A stretch of DNA of 64,000 bases from Nymphaea colorata. Lineage: Eukaryota > Streptophyta > Magnoliopsida > Nymphaeales > Nymphaeaceae. Position numbers and translations under genes: made by a program. Below, piece after piece: positions 48,501-59,657 of the stretch. How positions within the stretch are numbered: position 1 is the stretch's first letter; each line of letters opens with the position of its first letter. The stretch spans positions 25,267,934 to 25,331,933 of the forward strand of contig NC_045138.2 in assembly GCF_008831285.2 (NCBI RefSeq), written 5' to 3'. Below the pieces are notes generated by a model. It worked only from the letters and a program-made list of their open reading frames with translations. It made no database searches and was not told the origin of the DNA.

Positions 48501-51500
48501 ACTAGAAAGACAATGGTGGTGGCCAAGCAAACACGGAGACAAGGAATTCAGGTTTCATTTTTGCAAGACAAATTATTGACCATTTTAGTTTTAGCATCAA
48601 ATGCAAACTTCATACTGCAGGGAGGATGTTGACAAACTACAAAAGAAAGAAGGCATAACTTGAATATTTACATAAATGACTGTAAATGGTTGATCTGAGA
48701 AAAATACATGATAAAAATATTATCCTCGATAAGGTTAACCTAAACTGGTTAGCAAGACTTGGATAAGTTTTCCCTTTTCACTGAAAGTAAAAAAATATTG
48801 ATAATGGCTGACCACAGATTAGCTACCAAATTTACATCTCTTCCTGGTAGAATATTGCTTCCTGAAGAAGGATGAAATGAGATGTGCATATCAAGTGCAT
48901 CGGCATAGAGAAGAACAACATTCTATGATCTCCTTTGCTGCACTTTCTGTCATGCGAGACACTACAGCTACAGGATCTACTACTTAGGAGATCAAATGCC
49001 AAGATGAATTTAGAACACTTTAGCATGTCAAATATGGTATACACAGTTCTGCACCATAGACGGACTCAACTCATTATTTCTTCAGCTTATATTTTCATGC
49101 ATAATAGTCCCTTAAAAGGTTATTGCATATTCAGCATCTAGCTTTTGAGTGTCCATATTCTGTCCCATGCACACTCTTATTCTGCCAATTTGCTTGGAAT
49201 TTTGTAACTAATATTTTTTTCAAGGGTTTATAAAGGGGGGTCATTAATGAGATGATTGTCTTGGTTCCTAGCCTTTTTGAAGTTGGAGCCGAAACTGGTA
49301 GGGGGCGGGTTGGGATCCCTCGAACTAGGGGCCCGAGCCCGAGAGTGGGTCGGGTTGTTATAGAGCCCCTTTTACAGTCCTGTATTAAGGCCTAACCCTT
49401 CTGCATTGGTCCTCCAAGGTGTCAACTATTGTCACATAAAACACGTATTCTTCGAAAAAAACGTGTATAATACCCAAGAAATAAGTCAGCCTATAAAAAC
49501 AGCAATTAGACGCGTCCTTTTTAAAAAAACACCAGAAAATAAAAAACGTGAAAAAAAAACGTGTATTATACATGCATTTTTCGTATTTTTTATTAATTTT
49601 TATTTTTTATAATTTTCAGGATGTATTAAATATTTTAAAAATTTGCTGAGATTTTCCTGAGATATTCCCAAGATATACAACTTTGCCGTATTATACCCGA
49701 GAAATTCCTCACCATATAATACCCATACACAATACATGTGACAATGGTGTCAACTAGGTTTAAGCAGTCTTCAACCAATTTTGTTCATCTAATGCCCAAT
49801 CACATGCAGTCTATGCTAACTACATGAAAGTTTCTATATTTAATTGATGCATTTGTTAGTCACTATATAGCTTTGATAAATTTTAGACTCAGTTTCTGAT
49901 TGAAAGTTTAGAAGAGATTAATAGCATAAAGATCACATTCATGCTGTTGTACCTGTGCCAAGCTTGTTCGTAGCTGAATATTGAGCTTTTTACAAGCTTT
50001 ACTTCAAAATCATGGCTCCCATCTGTGCAGCAGTGGCACAATCATAAACAAGGCTAACATACTTTCTACAGTTCACAAAGGATTTGCACTAACCTTTCTT
50101 TCTCAAAGCAGAGAGAAACGATTCTTCTGCTTTAGTGCTTGTGTAAATCACTGATGGGTTTGCTTGGTATTTCACTACAGTAACATCATTCACAGAAATA
50201 AGTTAATTAAACAAATCAAAGAGAATGGGGCAGAAGACAGTGTCAGTAAAGTATGTCTTAATGCATAAGTGTACACATTTACAAGATTAGAGGAATGTGG
50301 CGCATGACTTTTGCCACATGAAAAATAGCAGTACATTGGGTATCTAAGGATGAAACCAATTACATAACCCAAGGACTGCAAATCAACAACTAACCCTTGA
50401 TAGTTAACACAATCAGTTAAAAGTCACGAAATACTAAGTATTGGTGGGCTTTCTACATGTTTTTTCAGTGTTATCAAGTATAGTTATGAAACCAATGCAA
50501 TGCCTGTATTCACCATTTCCACGAATTGTCATAGCTTAACAACTGCCTGCAAGCAAATTCTGCAGTGAACACTTGGATTTAACACTGAAAAGAAAAAGAA
50601 CATCGAGTTGCAGCTGCTGCTCATTGTAATTCCCAGCTTCAGTATGGCTGAAAAGGCAGATAAGTCCACTAACCAAATTTACCTTTGGAATAATGTGAAC
50701 TGCTTAGTGTTTTAACGGAGACTTTTCAAAACAAGCCATCTTTATACCTTTCTTACGAAAATGACATGCATGAATAAATTTTTGCAACCCACGTTGTGGA
50801 ATCACAAAGTATATGCCTCATTTCAAAGTGGCATATAATATTACTCAAATTCTGAAGGACAAAAGCACATTTACAAGCAGCTTAATCTCGTGAAAAACAA
50901 TATAAATTGATTAATTATATTCTTGACTCAACGAGAAGCAAGCATATTGGACATATCCAAGTATGGAACTCAGTGAAGATAATGATGTTAAAGTTTACCA
51001 AGATTAATTAGCGGAAAGTCATCTGTTCCATCCTCCCATACCTCCAGCACTTGAAGTTGGTGGATGCCTACATCATAATATGCAATCCCCACTCTGTTCA
51101 CATAAAAATCCAGTATCTCCACATAAAAGAAAACAATAAATTTTATGTGCATTGACTGGCCATGTTCACTAAAATTACAGTATTTGCTCCAAACCAGTGC
51201 GACAGTCTTAATAAAAGATCAAGACTTAATTCCGTGATATTTTATAGTAAACCTACTGCTGCAAAAATTCAAAGCCATAAAACATGACAGGGAGCCTAGC
51301 TGGATGATTACCGGTGCCCTTGCATGATACATGCCATGTAGACCTGGTCCAATGACAATTAGACAGTAAGTCAATAAAAGAGCAGATACATCATAGCAGG
51401 GCCATGTAAACAATCGGTTTATAACATAGCAAGATAACTTCAAGAGGCTGAGTCGAAACAGTGTCCAGATTGTGATATCAATAATGAAGCTGAACAGACA

Positions 51501-52795
51501 CTTATTTTATGAGAACATATTTTAGATCAGACGCTCTCCGACACTTAACTTGATATTCTAACAATATAATTAGCTCGATGAGCGTAACAAGACGAGTACA
51601 TGCAGAAAATGCTTTTACATAGAGCAAATGTTGTTAGAGAAACGGACACTCGGTTGGACTTGTTTCCATTTTTCTTAATTCGCCATAAAATGATTCTGTT
51701 GAAATCAGAGTATGCTATAAAGCAGAGCATTTCACCCGTACTAACAAAGCAGCAAAGCAAAAGAAACAGAAAAAAGGGCAACAGAGGTAAACTTCTAAAT
51801 TTCTCTTGTCGTTGCCACTCGAAATGAACATACTCTGCATACACTGTAAGAAAAATGACAGAGTTTCACAGACATATATCAGATTGTGCGTAGCGAAAGG
51901 AAAAAATTCCATAACACAACTAGCTCATACCGACGACACTCGCACAAGAGAGGAACTGGCGTAAACGTTTTCCCCAATTTTAGCTTATCAAAAGGAGGAC
52001 AACTAACAGCCACTCAAACGGAGAAAAAACTACATCTTGGAAAATATCCAACACAGCTTTACACACGATTCTGAAATACCTTCCATTAGCAGCACATTCC
52101 CCGAAACCAATTTTAACTGCAACGACTACAGATTCAATGATCAATAACTTAAAACATTTTCCCAGCCCATTTTCTCTCTTTATCCAAGAAAACCGAACTC
52201 GTGTCTCATAGCAAATACGCGAAGGAAAACATCTGGCCAATCTATGAGAAAATGACCTTGTTTTTCGCCCGTTTTATCATCTTTTGTAAAGTCAATTGTA
52301 ATCAAGAACCGATAACAGGTTCTCGGACGATCTTCTCTCTTTATCCAAGAATTGGAGTCTCGTAAAGCAGCAAGGACTAAAGAAAGGAAGATCGCAGTCA
52401 ACCTACGCGAAGATATTATGATTCTTTGTTTTCTTGAAGGTAAACTCGGATCAGCGGACGAGAAAACGATCTGGTTCTTCGTTTTCTTGATCTTTAGCTA
52501 AATGATTCGCGGATCGCCGACGAAAAGAAATTTCGGAAGGTTACTTTTCTAGAAAGAGGAAGCGATTTCCATGTCTTCAAAAGAATAAACTCAGTAAAAG
52601 CAAAATTCAGCTCAAGCAAGGAGAAGATGTTCTGGTTCTTCGTCGTCCTTCATAACCTTGCATGGAAAGTTTCGCTTGGAAAAGATTTTTCCGATCGACG
52701 ATCTTCCCACATAACTTCTTCAAATGGGGCGAGGATCAAGAAATCACCTGAGATTCGAGCTCCGTCTCATCCACCCCTTCTGAAGGAGCGTCCAT
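35831..52795 (-). CDS. MSH5: MutS homologue MSH5, complete, 34 exons
   Basis: MSH5 pairs with MSH4 to stabilise recombination intermediates and promote class I meiotic crossovers. Exons, 5' to 3': 52748-52795, 51312-51343, 50999-51093, 50094-50174, 49953-50022, 48345-48408, 47455-47609, 47229-47330, 47109-47136, 46978-47009, 46836-46893, 46684-46770, 46462-46518, 46240-46341, 46103-46147, 43833-43910, 42505-42555, 42350-42431, 40886-40959, 40666-40765, 40334-40430, 40048-40137, 39877-39941, 39694-39752, 37845-37921, 37668-37754, 37527-37588, 37355-37416, 36841-36894, 36653-36735, 36504-36535, 36398-36421, 35989-36104, 35831-35908. They sum to 2427 nt, one frame, 808 aa, close to the length I recall for Arabidopsis. 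Walker A is GPNYSGKS (572-579) and Walker B is LCLIDEFGKG (D650, E651). The N-terminus is MDAPSEGVDETELESQ, then VYMACIMQGHR. Introns 8 and 13 need GC donors. Several introns carry repeats. The gene looks intact. Confidence 0.95.
36763..36894 (-). repeat. Tandem duplication covering the end of MSH5 exon 29
   Basis: A unit of about 55 bp with ATTCAAGAA, GTGGTA, GACCTTTGGTAGAATAT and ATCATTGAATATCTC occurs twice in a row. One copy is the 3' part of exon 29 with its donor (AAAG|GTCAGT). The other lies directly downstream in intron 29 and carries a second potential donor (AAAG|GTCAAT). Splicing from the second donor would read into a stop codon. Confidence 0.8.
38121..38232. repeat. Compound CA/TG/TA microsatellite in MSH5 intron 24
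   Basis: About nine CA units are followed by ATATATGTG, TG units, a long TA run, then CA units again. The CA and TG blocks are mutually complementary and can form a hairpin, and the alternating purine-pyrimidine pattern could adopt Z-DNA. Confidence 0.9.
41250..41645 (+). other. Exon-like gene fragment antisense within MSH5 intron 18
   Basis: On the plus strand, opposite to MSH5, a segment reads EAAAAFLELLEVDETANQ and ends in CAG|GTTAGT. After a short gap, an ATGCAG acceptor near 41400 opens QERASSTEFDNFGRSSAFLDF, continuing through AVDSKKMKQLWLECC to a GTAAGC donor at about 41516. A TTTTGCAG acceptor near 41607 follows. Three consecutive exon-like pieces with splice sites on one strand suggest a fragment of another gene carried into the intron, for example by a transposon. 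I do not recognise the family. There is no start, no stop in context and no complete domain. Confidence 0.45.
43911..46102. other. Long intron 15 of MSH5 with repeat content
   Basis: This 2.2-kb intron holds a CT run (45510-45539) and a patch near 45150-45330 with several CAACCAATC- and TGACTAA-like short repeats. No open frame in it matches a family I know. The plus-strand frame at 45436-45804 runs through the CT tract and looks spurious. Confidence 0.5.
45510..45539. repeat. CT microsatellite in MSH5 intron 15
   Basis: Fifteen uninterrupted CT units on the plus strand. Confidence 0.9.
49428..49745. mobile_element. Mutator-like MITE in MSH5 intron 5
   Basis: The 318-bp element has terminal inverted repeats ATTGTCACAT (49428-49437) and ATGTGACAAT (49736-49745). 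It is flanked by an exact 10-bp direct repeat, GGTGTCAACT, at 49418-49427 and 49746-49755. A 9-11 bp target duplication points to the Mutator superfamily. The body is AT-rich, has an ATTATACCCGAGAAA motif near its right end and no open frame of note. A related copy lies at 54297-54677. Confidence 0.8.
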
Positions 52796-53269
52796 TCCCT
52801 TCTCCAGTTCTCCCTCTCTGCTCAATATTACCGCGAGTTCTATGAGATTTTTGAGTCGCGCTTTTGCCGCCACCCGGTATTTAAAGGGAAAGATCTTTCG
52901 TCGACGGTCAGCATTTTAACCCTAACAAAGGAAACAGTCCTTATGTTTTTTAATTTCATGAAACTTCCACTTCCTAAAATTGATTTCGAAATGGCACCCG
53001 CTTTTTTGCGGTCCTTCCCAAGTCCGCCGTATCACAATATATATACCACTTCTCTTGATCAAATGGATCGAGTCAGGTCCAGTTCATAATTCATATTCAT
53101 CCAAAACCAGATTTTCTTAATAAACAGCATGTCCTTTCTAGTCCGAAGTAGATCATACAATACACATTAATGTTAAAATGGGCCAACCATCTGGACTCCA
53201 AAATAAACGTTATCATTTCTCATGTACAATACACATTAATTGAGACTAAGCTTTTGAAATATGAGTTTG

Positions 53270-53720
53270 TTTAGTTTGCAGCCTTGTATATTACATCGTT
53301 TTAGTATTTTCTTGACATTGAACTTGTGTGAAAGATGAGAATTCTTTTGGCGTTAGTTTTAATTTTATCTCTAGAATAATTTTTGCTGCTTTACTAAACT
53401 TTTTCATTTCCAGAATGAGCAGACAACCAATTTTCTCATGAACTTTATTAACTTCACGTTATTACCATCTAATAACAACATCATCCACATATAAAATGAG
53501 TAATGGAGCTCGTGTCGGGCGAACAGAAGTCACATTGATGCATTCTTTTGCAACATCTTTTAATGGTTCGTTTAAGCAAACTCTGTGTTCAATAATTTTG
53601 CTGCCTTTTGAAAGATCATGGAGATCCTAAACTTCATTAGCTTTTCCAAATACCAACTCATCATCCATTTCTCTCTTCTATTCATATTTTGAGGGCAAGA
53701 AGTTCTCTCTCAAATGTCTT
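53270..53720 (-). mobile_element. Ty1-copia reverse transcriptase relic
   Basis: On the minus strand the sequence reads, with frameshifts and stops, EMDDEL, then CINVTSVRPTRAPLLILYVDD (the RT catalytic YVDD region, 53480-53530) and later KFSKAAKIILEIKL, matching the order of copia RT motifs. The frame breaks several times, so this is an old inactive fragment. I see no flanking LTRs. Confidence 0.7.
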
Positions 53721-54296
53721 GCTTCAATGAGAACACCATAATGCAGGATCCTTGTCTCCATAATTCGATGAACTATGAAATTTAACACTCGTTATTTTGA
53801 AGTGCTTTATTGTTGGCCAACTCGGTGAGAAGAATCGGGAGTTGTCTGAGTTGGCTTGGGATCGTCCTCTCACTGGGCCACAAGTCAGGACCCAAGCGAG
53901 TCAGCAAGTTGGGTAGATGTATTTTTTACTGTATTTTCACTTAAAATGAATGGAATACAAGATGTGTCGCAATATGTTGCCTTTTTTTTTCTGCTTCATT
54001 ACGTCATCTAGAAAGTGATAATAATAATCAAGCATGATGAAGTCATGAGAATAAACCTAAATAGAACAAATAAGATGAATTTTTCTTTGTCCATTGGTTC
54101 TATATGAACAGTGAAATTGGCTCAAGGAAACCAAGTGGGGATAAAAATATATACAGATATATTTAAAAATGAATAAAAGAAGATATAGAATGTATTTGGG
54201 GCTTCAGAAGGTGCAGTGCTGCCGGTGGCATCGTCGGTTTGCGGAGATGGCCGGTGATGGCCACTGCATGTTCTAGCAAAACCCAAAACCTTAAAA

Positions 54297-54677
54297 ATAG
54301 TTACAGAAAACACTTTTTTTTCAAAAAAAAAAAAGTGAAAAAAACGTGATAAATTAAATGGCTGTTTAAAGCTTTAAAAATGCGTTTTTTGAACAAAATT
54401 GAAAAAAAAGTTAAAAATGAAAAAAATGTGTTTTTAACATGTTTTTAACGCGTATTTTCACTTTTTTAGTTTTTTTAATGTCAAATAGTTTTTTTTTTAT
54501 TTGTTGTAAATCTACTTATCTTTAAATTTTTGTGTCATAAGTTTCTCACTTATTTTATTTTCTTTCATTTTTAATTTTTTAAAATTTAACATATTTTTTT
54601 CATTTTTTTCAAATTAGTCATATTATACCCGAGAAAAACTTCACCGTTTAAAACTCTAATATGTTATTTATGACTAT
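54297..54677. mobile_element. Second, diverged member of the MULE-type family
   Basis: It starts ATAGTTAC and ends GACTAT, with flanks CCTTAAAA and TCTTAAAA as a likely 8-9 bp target duplication. It shares the ATTATACCCGAGAAA motif near the right end, the CGTG/CACG-type short repeats and the AT-rich body with the element at 49428-49745. Termini are less perfect than in the other copy, so borders are approximate. Confidence 0.5.
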
Positions 54678-55189
54678 TCTTAAAACCTCTTCAAGACCTA
54701 GCTGAATGCAGCTGGATTTTTTCTTCATTCAAATTCAAATCTGTATATGTGACCGATTAACCAGATTTATTAGACGGTACATCTAATCTAAATCTGACCG
54801 TTTATCACAAGCAGACTTGTTTGAGATAATTTCCTGAAAGGCAAAAAGTAGTCACCATTTTATTAATATATGGTAATGCCTATCAGGAGAAAATATTTGT
54901 GGAAAAGGTGGGCCTTCTTCATGGAGTTACGATGGTATTCCTTTTTCAGGCGTAAATTTTTCTTGCGTTTGATGGAGAATGGGAAACCCGTACTATTTCC
55001 CAACCTCTACAGTATTTCACTTTAGTAATAAACCATAGCTTATTATTTATTCACATTATTTGTGCCCCATAGTTACTTGCCTGGCGCCCTTTAATCAATT
55101 TATTACGTCAAAGATTTTTGGAATCAAATGCCCCTTGGCCAATAATCTCATGTACCGCCCATGAATGACAACTAGTTAGTCGGGCAATA

Positions 55190-55385
55190 TAAAAGCAGAT
55201 ACATGACTCTTGGTGGAAGGCCTGAAAGTAATGCATAGAATAGAAATAAGGTTGCAGAGCCATGTAAACGAATAAACGATCAGTTTGTAGCGTGGCAAGA
55301 TAACGTCAAAATCAGGCTGAGGGAAACAGTCTCCAGATTGTGATATCAAAGCATGAAGCGGAATGAATGTGTACACTAACTATTT
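55190..55385. repeat. Copy of part of MSH5 intron 1
   Basis: AAAAGCAGATACAT, GCCATGTAAACGA, AAGATAACGTCAA, CAGTCTCCAGATTGTGATAT and the following AATGAAGC-like block match 51377-51505 in MSH5 intron 1, in the same order and orientation, with small insertions. Together with the 3'-end copy at 32.0 kb, pieces of this locus are duplicated on both sides. Confidence 0.75.
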
Positions 55386-56243
55386 ATTTAAACTTAGCAC
55401 AACGGGCAAGTTAGGACACCTGCAATATATAATAACAATTTGTTATCATTTCATGAACTTCTCTTAAAGATTGGACACATTCATGAAATACTATAACATG
55501 TCTCAATTTCCGAGGCATATTTTTGGAGCAGTAGCAAGCTATTCTCATTGCTAAACAGCTCCTCATGGTACTATTTCTGGCCATTAAGTCATTGATTAGG
55601 CCAAATATTTAGAAAACTAAATAGTATTCGATTACATTCAATGTGCATTGTATCTATGCAGGAATGAAACAATTTTTGGATCCTGTTGAATTTGCAACTT
55701 AATTTGAACATTTTTGAAGAACGAAGACAATTTTTGTTATTTTTCACAAATAAAAGATTTAATGTGCGTTCACTTGTGCTATTAAGTCCAAAATGAGGTT
55801 CATGTGAAAAAAGCGTATTAAGTCCAGTAAATTGAGCTGATTTTGCTAGGAAAATGATATCTTTACCTGCTCGTGTATGAGAAACAGTAATAAGTAAGCC
55901 AAGAAAACCATGTGGGAACTAACATCACAGGAAACTCATTTTCTTGGACATATATTGGCAAAATTGAGCCACAACTGAAGCAAGTTTCCTCGTGCTACTT
56001 GTTCTCGCTTCAAAATGCTTTATCAGATCTGTCCTCTGCCGTGGCCTACTCCGTTTCGTACAAGAAACAATTTTCTTTCTGCGTTGTTTTCTTCGTATAC
56101 GCTACTCTTAAAATGTGTCATTTTTTTCCAGGAAAATAATAGATTTTCTTGGTTGAATATACAGAAAACAAATGCAAGAAACTGATCTGGCCAGCAGCAA
56201 TGGCTGAAAAAACGCGTGTATCATGCCATTTTTGTGTAAAAAA

Positions 56244-56463
56244 CTAAGGGTGGGCGTAGGGCCGGGCTGGGCCCGGGTCAGCCCAGCCCGGCCCGGCCCG
56301 TTAAGAATTAAAAAAATAATTTTTTTATGTTTTAATAATATATATTTATTATGTTTTTTAAAAAATTATTTTATAATTATAAAATAATTTTTTAATTTTA
56401 AATGGCTCGGGCCAAAACCCGGGCTATCGGGCTGGCCCGGCCTGGCCCGATGCCCACCCTTAG
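56244..56463. mobile_element. GC-ended inverted-repeat element
   Basis: Perfect 12-bp termini CTAAGGGTGGGC and GCCCACCCTTAG enclose GC-rich inner arms (GGGCCGGGC, CCCGGG and GGCCCGG blocks) that are also inverted, around an AT-only core. The 220-bp unit would fold into one long hairpin. Such GGGCCGGGC-type elements are common plant MITE-like repeats. A decayed relative may lie at 57000-57260. Confidence 0.7.
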
Positions 56464-59400
56464 CAAAAACTAATATCATCTCGTTGAATATATTGCTGAG
56501 AATAAAAATTCATGGAATTGACAGGCCAGTTTAATCAGTCAGGTTATATTATGTATTATGGATTCAAAAATTACCGAAATTCCTTTATATATTTAATGGA
56601 AAATCCCTCCATTACATGGGCAAAAGTGGAACCTGATAATTTTTCTCTCACAAGCTTACAAAAATGCTTCTTTGCTAAAATGTGAGAATATCCCTTCCCA
56701 TGTTAATGGCATACCATGGAAATTCCAGCACTTTTTTTTTTGAAAAAAAAGAAACCATTCCCCGATTTCATGCTTGCAAATTTCTCGTTTTTCTCTTTTT
56801 GACGTTCGATGCACCCAATAGTGGGAAAATACATCTTTCCTTGTCTCATAAATTTGCCTTACAAACTAGACAACAGATTCTGTTACATGAATATGCTCAT
56901 AGATCTATAGGACATTCTTAAAATATCCCTATTGCCAAACAACTGTTTAGGTTGTGGTTGTGCACTGACCCAAGTATTCAATGAATATTTGGTACCCAAT
57001 GCAAGACCTGGGTCCTAAATTTGAGTGTCAGCCAACCCAACAGGTTAGGTCGGGCCAATCCCAATAGTCCCGACAATTTATTTATAACATTATTTTATTA
57101 AAAAATATATATTTGTACATTTATTTTAGTACAATTAATCATATTTTTGGTTTCATATTATATGTTTATATATTATGTTTATTTTTTATATTTTATTATA
57201 ATTGAACACGGGTTGCAGGTTGTCGGCAGGGCCAGCTCGATGCCAGCCTCAGGAAAAGTTTTGCCCATGATTTAGTGGACTTGCAGTCATAAGTATATGG
57301 AAATTTGGAACCATGAGATTTTCCATGTTTCCGTTCGATGCAGCAAATGTCATGTGCTTACAGACGGCTGACTATTGACACAATACTTTTAGCTCCCGTC
57401 AATTATTGGTCCCGCTCATCCTCTTAGATGCAAACAGTAATTGATATGGATGTGCAAACTGGCACATTCCTATCAGAAGAATGATTATCGATTTAATATG
57501 TGGAAAAGGTGGATTCACACGGACAGATCCGCGCTTTATGATTGATCCGTCTCTCCATGCTCCATGCACATGGTGCAAAACGCGGAACTAAATGCTCCAG
57601 ATCACTCCAATGCCTTCCCCTTCTTACATGATAGCTTTATTCATTGGAAAGCTGGTTTCCTTTTTTAATAATTTTCATCCTAAAAAAGCCGCGCCAAACC
57701 GCTCTTACAATAGCTTATATCTTCCAATATCTTGTGCTTGTTAGCCATCTGAAAGTCATTCATTTCTTCATGTGCTACTTCGGTTGCGCTTCAACTTGTG
57801 TATCGATTGTTGACATTATTTTTACAGCACAAAATATTGAGCACTACAGATATTATAAATAAAGGCTGGCCATCTACCAGCCTCCACCTCAACCCGTTAC
57901 ACTAACCCCCTTAAGAAACAACTCATGAACAATGTTCTTGAGTTTACTAAAATGATGTAACATGTTTTCCTCTTGTATTTTTATAGGTAGAGAACACCGC
58001 TTGTGACAAAAAAGAGAAGGGTTGATTGTCCATAACCTGTGTCCTTATAGAATATAGCATTAGGGCATCAACCCATAAGCCGAAACCGAAACCACGTGTT
58101 TTCTTTTATCTTGGATACCAAACAGGTGCAACCTTTGTAGTCGTCAATGCAAGTTCCTATATGAACAAAAGCAAAGCCAAGATTTTTTTTCAGCGATAAG
58201 CCAAAAAAATTGATTTTTTCAATATAATTTTCCCTACACTCACAATTTGGCAAGCTTGAATATCATGTGTATTTGGATCCGGCATCCACTTAATCTGCTG
58301 CAGGTTATCCAAATGTAGAAGCAGGGCTGCTTCGTGTTAAATTAATAAAAAAAAATGTTTGAAACCACGAACTCCTAAATTTGATATAGAAAAGGCGGAG
58401 CCAGAATTTTTTTATGAAGCAAGGGCCAAAATATCAAATTTTTTTATATAAAACAAATATTTTTTTTTGAAATTTACATATAATTTTTTTTTAAAAAAAA
58501 ATTGAGATGACACCAAGAACCAAGGGGCCCTACCTTGTCTGAGTTGCGTCGGGGAGACCTTGGATGCTATTATGAAGACTAAGGACGCCTCAAATGATGT
58601 CGAGTGCTCCAGCTGTAGAGATTTAGAGTGATCTTCGTTAATGCTGATGCTGTCTGTTTGACAGAGGATTTCTCGTGGAGGGTGGATCGATCATTTTATG
58701 GATCTTGAGCTGCTCTACGGACCTGCCCTGTGTGTTTGGGTTTTAGACCTTGACCCGAACGCTCGGATTATTGACCCGAGGACTATTTCAGTCGAGCTGA
58801 TACAAGGTGGCCTAGTTAAACTATAAAGTTTAACCATCAATATTGATATCCTACAAGGACAACGGATTTGGTGAGAGTTTCGACTACAAAAAGATCCAGA
58901 CCACAAAAAGTTGATGAGCTGGGCCGGGGCGGTTGGCAGATCCAGAACACAAAAAGATCCAGATCCTTTGGGAGGAGATGCCTTTTGACTGCTCTTTCGG
59001 TTAATGAAGGCCAACATGGATCCAGCTGGAAGCAGAAGATGGGGACTGTGTCGGCAGGGAGGAGCCAACTGGTTTCTCACATGCTGAGTGTTCACACCTC
59101 GAGAAGAGGTTTGGATCTGTTGGCGCAGCTTATATCTGGACCGGACCCGAAAATTCTGATGCTGGGGACCAAGCTTCGTCGGAGGACATTAGGCCGAAGT
59201 CCTTCCCCCATTTGAAGGTCCTTCATCGAAGTTGAATGCTCTAAATGCTCATGTGTATTGAAGACAATCATTTTGCAACTTAAAGAACAAAAGGAGAAAG
59301 CAGTACAAAGTTTCACATTTCTAAAAAATGATAAGTGTACCTAACTACCATAGGCATCTATTTGAGTGGTACCATATGTAGGGCCGTTTCATTTCCCTTT

Positions 59401-59597
59401 TTCTTCCAAAACTAAATTTTGTGTTCCTTTTTTTTACTCCGTTTCAGCAAATGACCATAGGCTGTGCACTATTAAAAGAAGAAATATGTTACTATATTTC
59501 GTATATATACATGATTCCATGAATTTCATATGGATTTGTGCATTTTACCAAATTGAATCAGAATTTAAATGGTTGGGTAACTCTAAAAAACCATAAT

Positions 59598-59606
59598 CAC
59601 CATTCA

Positions 59607-59648
<42 letters not shown>

Positions 59649-59657
59649 TGAATGGTG
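59598..59657. repeat. Perfect 60-bp palindrome with AT core
   Basis: CACCATTCAATTTA at the left and TAAATTGAATGGTG at the right are exact inverted copies around an uninterrupted AT run, so the whole 60 bp is self-complementary. Confidence 0.9.

Noticed and set aside
58715-59215. Overlapping open frames on both strands
   Set aside because: No domain, no splice context and repeat-like composition; probably decayed transposon sequence.
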